Below, piece after piece: positions 51,001 through 62,500 of a stretch of DNA of 64,000 nt (its first letter is position 1; each line of letters opens with the position of its first letter). The notes beneath the pieces were generated by a model that ran no database searches, was not told the origin of the DNA, and worked only from the letters and a program-made list of their open reading frames with translations. Position numbers and translations under genes: made by a program. The stretch comes from Rebecca billardiae RCC1528 (lineage: Eukaryota; Haptophyta). The stretch covers positions 868,001 to 932,000 of the forward strand of contig OZ251228.1 in the NCBI GenBank assembly GCA_965240325.2, read 5' to 3'.

Positions 51001-54000
51001 CAGCCACTGCTCGGCGCGCATCTCGGAGCGCGCGGCGAGGACGCCGGCGGAGACACAGCCACGCTCGGCAAAGTCGAGCGCCGATGCCGCGAGTGGCTGC
51101 GCCGCCGTGCGCGCAACTCCGCCCGCACGTTGCGCCCAGCAAGCTCGTCCCAGCAGCGGCAGCCATTCCGTCGCCGCGCGGCGGCCATTCCGTCACCTCG
51201 CGGCGGCCATTCCGTCACCGGCCTGCAGCCACCGCTCGGCGCGCATCTCGGAGAGCGCGGCGAGGACGCCGGCGGAGACACAGCCACGCTCGGCAAAGTC
51301 GAGCGCCGATGTCGCGAGCGGCTGCGCCGCCGTGCGCGCGTCTCCGCCCGCACGTTGCGCCCAGCAAGCTCGTCCCAGCAGCGGCAGCCACTCCGCCGCC
51401 GCGCGGCGGCCATTCCGTCACCTCGCGGCGGCCATTCCGTCACCGGCCTGCAGCCAACGCTCGGCGCGCATCTCGGAGCGCGCGGCGAGGACGCCGGCGA
51501 AGACACAGCCACGCTTGGCAAAGTCGAGCCCCGATGCGGCCAGCGGCTGCGCCGCCGTGCGCGCAACTCCGCCCGCACGTTGCGCCCAGCAAGCTCGTCC
51601 CAGCAGCGGCAGCCATTCCGTCGCCGCGCGGCGGCCATTCCGTCACCTCGCGGCGGCCATTCCGTCACCGGCCTGCAGCCACTGCTCGGCGCGCATCTCG
51701 GAGCGCGCGGCGAGGACGCCGGCGGAGACACAGCCACGCTCGGCAGCGTCGAGCACCGATGTCGCGAGCGGCTGCGCCGCCGTGCGCGCGTCTCCGCCCG
51801 CACGTTGCGCCCAGCAAGCTCGTCCCAGCAGCGGCAGCCATTCCGTCGCCGCGCGGCGGCCATTCCGTCACCTCGCGGCGGCCATTCCGTCACCGGCCTG
51901 CAGCCACCGCTCGGCGCGCATCTCGGAGCGCGCGGCGAGGACGCCGGCGGAGACACAGCCACGCTTGGCAGCGTCGAGCGCCGATGCCGCCAGCGGCTGC
52001 GCCGCCGTGCGCGCGTCTCCGCCCGCACGTTGCGCCCAGCAAGCTCGTCCCAGCAGCGGCAGCCATTCCGTCGCCGCGCGGCGGCCATTCCGTCACCTCG
52101 CGGCGGCCATTCCGTCACCGGCCTGCAGCCACCGCTCGGCGCGCATCTCGGAGCGCGCGGCGAGGACGCCGGCGGAGACACAACCACGCTTGGCAGCGTC
52201 GAGCGCCGATGCCGCGAGCGGCTGCGCCGCCGTGCGCGCGTCTCCGCCTGCACGCTGCGCCCAACAGCTCGTCCCAGCAGCGGCAGCCATTCCGTCACCT
52301 CGCGGCGGCCATTCCGTCACCTCGCGGCGGCCATTCCGTCACCGGCCTGCAGCCACCGCTCGGCGCGCATCTCGGAGCGCGCGGCGAGGACGCCGGCGGA
52401 GACACAGCCACGCTCGGCAGCGTCGAGCGCCGATGCCGCGAGCGGCTGCGCCGCCGTGCGCGCGTCTCCGCCCGCACGTTGCGCCCAGCAGCTCGTCCCA
52501 GCAGCGGCAGCCATTCCGTCACCTCGCGGCGGCCATTCCGTCACCGGCCTGCAGCCACTGCTCGGCGCGCATCTCGGAGCGCGTGGCGAGGACGCCGGCG
52601 GAGACACAGCCACGCTCGGCAGCGTCGAGCACCGATGCCGCGAGCCGCTGCGCCACCGTGCGCGCGTCTCCGCCTGCACGCCGCGCCCAACAGCTCGGCC
52701 CAGCAGTGGCAGCCATTCTGTCGCCGCGCGGCGGCCATTCCGTCACCTCGCGGCGGCCATTCCGTCACCGGCCTGCAGCCACCGCTCGGCGCGCATCTCG
52801 GAGCGCGCGGCGAGGACGCCGGCGGAGATACAGCCACGCTCGGCAGCGTCGAGCGCCGCGTCGCGAGCGGCTGCGCCGCCGTGCGCGCGTCTCCGCCCAC
52901 ACGCCGCGCCCAACAGCTCGTCCCAGCAGCGGCAGCCATTCCGTCGCCGCGCGGCGGCCATTCCGTCACCTCGCGGCGGCCATTCCGTCACCGGCCTGCA
53001 GGCACCGCTCGGCGCGCATCTCGAAGCGCGCGGCGAGGACGCCGGCGGAGACACAGCCACGCTTGGCAGCGTCGAGCGCCGATGCCGCGAGCGGCTGCGC
53101 CGCCGTGCGCGCGTCTCCGCCTGCACGCCGCGCCCAACAGCTCGTCCCAGCAGCGGCAGCCATTCCGTCGCCGCGCGGCGGCCATTCCGTCACCTCGCGG
53201 CGGCCATTCCGTCACCGGCCTGCAGCCACCGCTCGGCGCGCATCTCGGAGCGCGCGGCGAGGACGCCGGCGGAGACACAGCCACGCTCGGCAAAGTCGAA
53301 CACCGATGCCGCGAGCGGCTGCGCCGCCGTGCGCGCGTCTCCGCCCACACGTTGCGCCCAACAGCTCGTCCCAGCAGCGGCAGCCATTCCGTCGCCGCGC
53401 GGCGGCCATTCCGTCACCTCGCGGCGGCCATTCCGTCACCGGCCTGCAGCCACTGCTCGGCGCGCATCTCGGAGCGCGCGGCGAGGACGCCGGCGGAGAC
53501 ACAGCCACGCTCGGCAAAGTCGAACACCGATGCCGCGAGCGGCTGCGCCGCCGTGCGCGCGTCTCCGCCTGCACGCCGCGCCCAACAGCTCGGCCCAGCA
53601 GTGGCAGCCATTCTGTCGCCGCGCGGCGGCCATTCCGTCACCTCGCGGCGGCCATTCCGTCACCGGCCTGCAGCCACCGCTCGGCGCGCATCTCGGAGCG
53701 CGCGGCGAGGACGCCGGCGGAGATACAGCCACGCTCGGCAGCGTCGAGCGCCGCGTCGCGAGCGGCTGCGCCGCCGTGCGCGCGTCTCCGCCCACACGCC
53801 GCGCCCAACAGCTCGTCCCAGCAGCGGCAGCCATTCCGTCGCCGCGCGGCGGCCATTCCGTCACCTCGCGGCGGCCATTCCGTCACCGGCCTGCAGGCAC
53901 CGCTCGGCGCGCATCTCGAAGCGCGCGGCGAGGACGCCGGCGGAGACACAGCCACGCTTGGCAGCGTCGAGCGCCGATGCCGCGAGCGGCTGCGCCGCCG

Positions 54001-56557
54001 TGCGCGCGTCTCCGCCTGCACGCCGCGCCCAACAGCTCGTCCCAGCAGCGGCAGCCATTCCGTCGCCGCGCGGCGGCCATTCCGTCACCTCGCGGCGGCC
54101 ATTCCGTCACCGGCCTGCAGCCACCGCTCGGCGCGCATCTCGGAGCGCGCGGCGAGGACGCCGGCGGAGACACAGCCACGCTTGGCAAAGTCGAACACCG
54201 ATGCCGCGAGCGGCTGCGCCGCCGTGCGCGCGTCTCCGCCCACACGTTGCGCCCAACAGCTCGTCCCAGCAGCGGCAGCCATTCCGTCGCCGCGCGGCGG
54301 CCATTCCGTCACCTCGCGGCGGCCATTCCGTCACCGGCCTGCAGCCACTGCTCGGCGCGCATCTCGGAGCGCGCGGCGAGGACGCCGGCGGAGACACAGC
54401 CACGCTCGGCAAAGTCGAACACCGATGCCGCGAGCGGCTGCGCCGCCGTGCGCGCGTCTCCGCCCACACGTTGCGCCCAACAGCTCGTCCCAGCAGCGGC
54501 AGCCATTCCGTCGCCGCGCGGCGGCCATTCCGTCACCTCGCGGCGGCCATTCCGTCACCGGCCTGCAGCCACTGCTCGGCGCGCATCTCGGAGCGCGCGG
54601 CGAGGACGCCGGCGGAGACACAGCCACGCTCGGCAAAATCGAGCGCCGATGTCGCGAGCGGCTGCGCCGCCGTGCGCGCGTCTCCGCCCGCACGTTGCGC
54701 CCAGCAAGCTCGTCCCAGCAGCAGCAGCCATTCCGCCGCCGCGCGGCGGCCATTCCGTCACCTCGCGGCGGCCATTCCGTCACCGGCCTGCAGCCAACGC
54801 TCGGCGCGCATCTCGGAGCGCGCGGCGAGGACGCCGGCGAAGACACAGCCACGCTTGGCAAAGTCGAGCCCCGATGCGGCCAGCGGCTGCGCCGCCGTGC
54901 GCGCAACTCCGCCCGCACGTTGCGCCCAGCAAGCTCGTCCCAGCAGCGGCAGCCATTCCGTCGCCGCGCGGCGGCCATTCCGTCACCTCGCGGCGGCCAT
55001 TCCGTCACCGGCCTGCAGCCACCGCTCGGCGCGCATCTCGGAGCGCGCGGCGAGGACGCCGGCGGAGACACAGCCACGCTCGGCAAAGTCGAACACCGAT
55101 GCCGCGAGCGGCTGCGCCGCCGTGCGCGCGTCTCCGCCCACACGTTGCGCCCAACAGCTCGTCCCAGCAGCGGCAGCCATTCCGTCGCCGCGCGGCGGCC
55201 ATTCCGTCACCTCGCGGCGGCCATTCCGTCACCGGCCTGCAGCCACTGCTCGGCGCGCATCTCGGAGCGCGCGGCGAGGACGCCGGCGGAGACACAGCCA
55301 CGCTCGGCAAAGTCGAGCGCCGATGCCGCGAGTGGCTGCGCCGCCGTGCGCGCAACTCCGCCCGCACGTTGCGCCCAGCAAGCTCGTCCCAGCAGCGGCA
55401 GCCATTCCGTCGCCGCGCGGCGGCCATTCCGTCACCTCGCGGCGGCCATTCCGTCACCGGCCTGCAGCCACCGCTCGGCGCGCATCTCGGAGAGCGCGGC
55501 GAGGACGCCGGCGGAGACACAGCCACGCTCGGCAAAGTCGAGCGCCGATGTCGCGAGCGGCTGCGCCGCCGTGCGCGCGTCTCCGCCCGCACGTTGCGCC
55601 CAGCAAGCTCGTCCCAGCAGCGGCAGCCACTCCGCCGCCGCGCGGCGGCCATTCCGTCACCTCGCGGCGGCCATTCCGTCACCGGCCTGCAGCCAACGCT
55701 CGGCGCGCATCTCGGAGCGCGCGGCGAGGACGCCGGCGAAGACACAGCCACGCTTGGCAAAGTCGAGCCCCGATGCGGCCAGCGGCTGCGCCGCCGTGCG
55801 CGCAACTCCGCCCGCACGTTGCGCCCAGCAAGCTCGTCCCAGCAGCGGCAGCCATTCCGTCGCCGCGCGGCGGCCATTCCGTCACCTCGCGGCGGCCATT
55901 CCGTCACCGGCCTGCAGCCACTGCTCGGCGCGCATCTCGGAGCGCGCGGCGAGGACGCCGGCGGAGACACAGCCACGCTTGGCAGCGTCGAGCACCGATG
56001 TCGCGAGCGGCTGCGCCGCCGTGCGCGCGTCTCCGCCCGCACGTTGCGCCCAGCAAGCTCGTCCCAGCAGCGGCAGCCATTCCGTCGCCGCGCGGCGGCC
56101 ATTCCGTCACCTCGCGGCGGCCATTCCGTCACCGGCCTGCAGCCACCGCTCGGCGCGCATCTCGGAGCGCGCGGCGAGGACGCCGGCGGAGACACAGCCA
56201 CGCTTGGCAGCGTCGAGCGCCGATGCCGCCAGCGGCTGCGCCGCCGTGCGCGCGTCTCCGCCCGCACGTTGCGCCCAGCAAGCTCGTCCCAGCAGCGGCA
56301 GCCATTCCGTCGCCGCGCGGCGGCCATTCCGTCACCTCGCGGCGGCCATTCCGTCACCGGCCTGCAGCCACCGCTCGGCGCGCATCTCGGAGCGCGCGGC
56401 GAGGACGCCGGCGGAGACACAACCACGCTTGGCAGCGTCGAGCGCCGATGCCGCGAGCGGCTGCGCCGCCGTGCGCGCGTCTCCGCCTGCACGCTGCGCC
56501 CAACAGCTCGTCCCAGCAGCGGCAGCCATTCCGTCACCTCGCGGCGGCCATTCCGTC
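48080..56557. repeat. 4,239-bp higher-order repeat, two tandem copies
   Basis: Nineteen monomers at about 48080-52318 are followed directly by a second copy at about 52319-56557. Rare markers keep the 4,239-bp offset: the GGCCCAGCAGTGGCAGCCATTC monomers at 48.47 and 52.70 kb, and those at 49.36 and 53.60 kb. Only scattered substitutions distinguish the copies. Confidence 0.88.
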
Positions 56558-59500
56558 ACCTCGCGGCGGCCATTCCGTCACCGGCCTGCAGCCACCGCTC
56601 GGCGCGCATCTCGGAGCGCGCGGCGAGGACGCCGGCGGAGACACAGCCACGCTTGGCAAAGTCGAGCGCCGATGCCGCGAGCGGCTGCGCCGCCGTGCGC
56701 GCGTCTCCGCCTGCACGCCGCGCCCAACAGCTCGTCCCAGCAGCGGCAGCCATTCCGTCGCCGCGCGGCGGCCATTCCGTCACCTCGCGGCGGCCATTCC
56801 GTCACCGGCCTGCAGCCACCGCTCGGCGCGCATCTCGGAGCGCGCGGCGAGGACGCCGGCGGAGACACAGCCACGCTCGGCAAAGTCGAACACCGATGCC
56901 GCGAGCGGCTGCGCCGCCGTGCGCGCGTCTCCGCCCACACGTTGCGCCCAACAGCTCGTCCCAGCAGCGGCAGCCATTCCGTCGCCGCGCGGCGGCCATT
57001 CCGTCACCTCGCGGCGGCCATTCCGTCACCGGCCTGCAGCCACTGCTCGGCGCGCATCTCGGAGCGCGCGGCGAGGACGCCGGCGGAGACACAGCCACGC
57101 TCGGCAAAGTCGAACACCGATGCCGCGAGCGGCTGCGCCGCCGTGCGCGCGTCTCCGCCCACACGTTGCGCCCAACAGCTCGTCCCAGCAGCGGCAGCCA
57201 TTCCGTCGCCGCGCGGCGGCCATTCCGTCACCTCGCGGCGGCCATTCCGTCACCGGCCTGCAGCCACTGCTCGGCGCGCATCTCGGAGCGCGCGGCGAGG
57301 ACGCCGGCGGAGACACAGCCACGCTCGGCAAAATCGAGCGCCGATGTCGCGAGCGGCTGCGCCGCCGTGCGCGCGTCTCCGCCCGCACGTTGCGCCCAGC
57401 AAGCTCGTCCCAGCAGCAGCAGCCATTCCGCCGCCGCGCGGCGGCCATTCCGTCACCTCGCGGCGGCCATTCCGTCACCGGCCTGCAGCCAACGCTCGGC
57501 GCGCATCTCGGAGCGCGCGGCGAGGACGCCGGCGAAGACACAGCCACGCTTGGCAAAGTCGAGCCCCGATGCGGCCAGCGGCTGCGCCGCCGTGCGCGCA
57601 ACTCCGCCCGCACGTTGCGCCCAGCAAGCTCGTCCCAGCAGCGGCAGCCATTCCGTCGCCGCGCGGCGGCCATTCCGTCACCTCGCGGCGGCCATTCCGT
57701 CACCGGCCTGCAGCCACCGCTCGGCGCGCATCTCGGAGCGCGCGGCGAGGACGCCGGCGGAGACACAGCCACGCTCGGCAAAGTCGAGCACCGATGCCGC
57801 GAGCGGCTGCGCCGCCGTGCGCGCGTCTCCGCCCACACGTTGCGCCCAACAGCTCGTCCCAGCAGCGGCAGCCATTCCGTCGCCGCGCGGCGGCCATTCC
57901 GTCACCTCGCGGCGGCCATTCCGTCACCGGCCTGCAGCCACTGCTCGGCGCGCATCTCGGAGCGCGCGGCGAGGACGCCGGCGGAGACACAGCCACGCTC
58001 GGCAAAGTCGAGCGCCGATGCCGCGAGTGGCTGCGCCGCCGTGCGCGCAACTCCGCCCGCACGTTGCGCCCAGCAAGCTCGTCCCAGCAGCGGCAGCCAT
58101 TCCGTCGCCGCGCGGCGGCCATTCCGTCACCTCGCGGCGGCCATTCCGTCACCGGCCTGCAGCCACCGCTCGGCGCGCATCTCGGAGCGCGCGGCGAGGA
58201 CGCCGGCGGAGACACAGCCACGCTCGGCAAAGTCGAGCGCCGATGTCGCGAGCGGCTGCGCCGCCGTGCGCGCGTCTCCGCCCGCACGTTGCGCCCAGCA
58301 AGCTCGTCCCAGCAGCGGCAGCCACTCCGCCGCCGCGCGGCGGCCATTCCGTCACCTCGCGGCGGCCATTCCGTCACCGGCCTGCAGCCAACGCTCGGCG
58401 CGCATCTCGGAGCGCGCGGCGAGGACGCCGGCGAAGACACAGCCACGCTTGGCAAAGTCGAGCCCCGATGCGGCCAGCGGCTGCGCCGCCGTGCGCGCAA
58501 CTCCGCCCGCACGTTGCGCCCAGCAAGCTCGTCCCAGCAGCGGCAGCCATTCCGTCGCCGCGCGGCGGCCATTCCGTCACCTCGCGGCGGCCATTCCGTC
58601 ACCGGCCTGCAGCCACCGCTCGGCGCGCATCTCGGAGCGCGCGGCGAGGACGCCGGCGGAGACACAGCCACGCTCGGCAGCGTCGAGCACCGATGTCGCG
58701 AGCGGCTGCGCCGCCGTGCGCGCGTCTCCGCCCGCACGTTGCGCCCAGCAAGCTCGTCCCAGCAGCGGCAGCCATTCCGTCGCCGCGCGGCGGCCATTCC
58801 GTCACCTCGCGGCGGCCATTCCGTCACCGGCCTGCAGCCACCGCTCGGCGCGCATCTCGGAGCGCGCGGCGAGGACGCCGGCGGAGACACAGCCACGCTT
58901 GGCAGCGTCGAGCGCCGATGCCGCCAGCGGCTGCGCCGCCGTGCGCGCGTCTCCGCCCGCACGTTGCGCCCAGCAAGCTCGTCCCAGCAGCGGCAGCCAT
59001 TCCGTCGCCGCGCGGCGGCCATTCCGTCACCTCGCGGCGGCCATTCCGTCACCGGCCTGCAGCCACCGCTCGGCGCGCATCTCGGAGCGCGCGGCGAGGA
59101 CGCCGGCGGAGACACAACCACGCTTGGCAGCGTCGAGCGCCGATGCCGCGAGCGGCTGCGCCGCCGTGCGCGCGTCTCCGCCTGCACGCTGCGCCCAACA
59201 GCTCGTCCCAGCAGCGGCAGCCATTCCGTCACCTCGCGGCGGCCATTCCGTCACCTCGCGGCGGCCATTCCGTCACCGGCCTGCAGCCACCGCTCGGCGC
59301 GCATCTCGGAGCGCGCGGCGAGGACGCCGGCGGAGACACAGCCACGCTTGGCAGCGTCGAGCGCCGATGTCGCGAGCGGCTGCGCCGCCGTGCGCGCGTC
59401 TCCGCCCGCACGTTGCGCCCAGCAAGCTCGTCCCAGCAGCGGCAGCCATTCCGCCGCCGCGCGGCGGCCATTCCGTCACCTCGCGGCGGCCATTCCGTCA

Positions 59501-62500
59501 CCGGCCTGCAGCCACCGCTCGGCGCGCATCTCGGAGCGCGCGGCGAGGACGCCGGCGAAGACACAGCCACGCTTGGCAAAGTCCAGCCCCGATGCGGCCA
59601 GCGGCTGCGCCGCCGTGCGCGCAACTCCGCCCGCACGTTGCGCCCAGCAAGCTCGTCCCAGCAGCGGCAGCCATTCCGTCGCCGCGCGGCGGCCATTCCG
59701 TCACCTCGCGGCGGCCATTCCGTCACCGGCCTGCAGCCACCGCTCGGCGCGCATCTCGGAGCGCGCGGCGAGGACGCCGGCGGAGACACAGCCACGCTCG
59801 GCAAAGTCGAGCACCAATGCCGCGAGCGGCTGCGCCGCCGTGCGCGCGTCTCCGCCCACACGTTGCGCCCAACAGCTCGTCCCAGCAGCGGCAGCCATTC
59901 CGTCGCCGCGCGGCGGCCATTCCGTCACCTCGCGGCGGCCATTCCGTCACCGGCCTGCAGCCACTGCTCGGCGCGCATCTCGGAGCGCGCGGCGAGGACG
60001 CCGGCGGAGACACAGCCACGCTCGGCAAAGTCGAGCGCCGATGCCGCGAGTGGCTGCGCCGCCGTGCGCGCAACTCCGCCCGCACGTTGCGCCCAGCAAG
60101 CTCGTCCCAGCAGCGGCAGCCATTCCGTCGCCGCGCGGCGGCCATTCCGTCACCTCGCGGCGGCCATTCCGTCACCGGCCTGCAGCCACCGCTCGGCGCG
60201 CATCTCGGAGCGCGCGGCGAGGACGCCGGCGGAGACACAGCCACGCTCAGCGTCGAGCGCCGATGCTCCGAGCCGCTGCGCCGCCGTGCGCGCGTCTCCG
60301 CCTGCACGCCGCGCCCAACAGCTCGTCCCAGCAGCGGCAGCCATTCCGTCGCCGCGCGGCGGCCATTCCGTCACCTCGCGGCGGCCATTCCGTCACCGGC
60401 CTGCAGCCACCGCTCGGCGCGCATCTCGGAGCGCGCGGCGAGGACGCCGGCGGAGACACAGCCACGCTCAGCGTCGAGCGCCGATGCCCCGAGCCGCTGC
60501 GCCGCCGTGCGCGCGTCCCCGCCCGCACGCCGCGCCCAACAGCTCGTCCCAGCAGCGGCAGCCATTCCGTCGCCGCGCGGCGGCCATTCCGTCACCTCGC
60601 GGCGGCCATTCCGTCACCGGCCTGCAGCCACCGCTCGGCGCGCATCTCGGAGCGCGCGGCGAGGACGCCGGCGGAGACACAGCCACGCTCAGCGTCGAGC
60701 GCCGATGCCCCGAGCCGCTGCGCCGCCGTGCGCGCGTCTCCGCCCGCACGTTGCGCCCAACAGCTCGTCCCAGCAGCGGCAGCCATTCCGTCGCCGCGCG
60801 GCGGCCATTCCGTCACCTCGCGGCGGCCATTCCGTCACCGGCCTGCAGCCACAGCTCGGCGCGCATCTCGGAGCGCGCGGCGAGGACGCCGGCGGAGACA
60901 CAGCCACGCAAGGCAGCGTCGAGCGCCCATGCCGCCAGCGGCTGCGCCGCCGTGCGCGCGTCTCCGCCCGCACGTTGCGCCCAGCAAGCTCGTCCCAGCA
61001 GCGGCAGCCATTCCGTCGCCGCGCGGCGGCCATTCCGTCACCTCGCGGCGGCCATTCCGTCACCGGCCTGCAGCCACCGCTCGGCGCGCATCTCGAAGCG
61101 CGCGGCGAGGACGCCGGCGGAGACACAGCCACGCTCGGCAGCGCCGAGCGTCGGTGCCGCGCAAACCAGCGCCGGCGTGCGCGGGTCTCCGCCTGCACGC
61201 CGCGCCCAACAGCTTGTCCCAGCAGCGGCAGCCATTCCGTCGCCGCGCGGCGGCCATTCCGTCACCTCGCGGCGGCCATTCCGTCACCGGCCTGCAGCCA
61301 CCGCTCGGCGCGCATCTCGGAGCGCGCGGCGAGGACGCCGGCGGAGACACAGCCACGCTCGGCAGCGTCGAGCGCCGATGCCGCGAGCGGCTGCGCCGCC
61401 GTGCGCGCGTCTCCGCCCGCACGTTGCGCCCAGCAGCTCGTCCCAGCAGCGGCAGCCATTCCGTCACCTCGCGGCGGCCATTCCGTCACCGGCCTGCAGC
61501 CACCGCTCGGCGCGCATCTCGAAGCGCGCGGCGAGGACGCCGGCGGAGACACAGCCACGCTCGGCAGCGCCGAGCGTCGGTGCCGCGCAAACCAGCGCCG
61601 GCGTGCGCGGGTCTCCGCCTGCACGCCGCGCCCAACAGCTTGTCCCAGCAGCGGCAGCCATTCCGTCGCCGCGCGGCGGCCATTCCGTCACCTCGCGGCG
61701 GCCATTCCGTCACCGGCCTGCAGCCACCGCTCGGCGCGCATCTCGGAGCGCGCGGCGAGGACGCCGGCGGAGACACAGCCACGCTCGGCAGCGTCGAGCG
61801 CCGATGCCGCGAGCGGCTGCGCCGCCGTGCGCGCGTCTCCGCCCGCACGTTGCGCCCAGCAGCTCGTCCCAGCAGCGGCAGCCATTCCGTCACCTCGCGG
61901 CGGCCATTCCGTCACCGGCCTGCAGCCACTGCTCGGCGCGCATCTCGGAGCGCGCGGCGAGGACGCCGGCGGAGACACAGCCACGCTCGGCAGCGTCGAG
62001 CACCGATGCCGCGAGCCGCTGCGCCACCGTGCGCGCGTCTCCGCCTGCACGCCGCGCCCAACAGCTCGGCCCAGCAGTGGCAGCCATTCTGTCGCCGCGC
62101 GGCGGCCATTCCGTCACCTCGCGGCGGCCATTCCGTCACCGGCCTGCAGCCACCGCTCGGCGCGCATCTCGGAGCGCGCGGCGAGGACGCCGGCGGAGAT
62201 ACAGCCACGCTTGGCAGCGTCGAGCGCCGCGTCGCGAGCGGCTGCGCCGCCGTGCGCGCGTCTCCGCCCACACGCCGCGCCCAACAGCTCGTCCCAGCAG
62301 CGGCAGCCATTCCGTCGCCGCGCGGCGGCCATTCCGTCACCTCGCGGCGGCCATTCCGTCACCGGCCTGCAGGCACCGCTCGGCGCGCATCTCGAAGCGC
62401 GCGGCGAGGACGCCGGCGGAGACACAGCCACGCTTGGCAGCGTCGAGCGCCGATGCCGCGAGCGGCTGCGCCGCCGTGCGCGCGTCTCCGCCTGCACGCC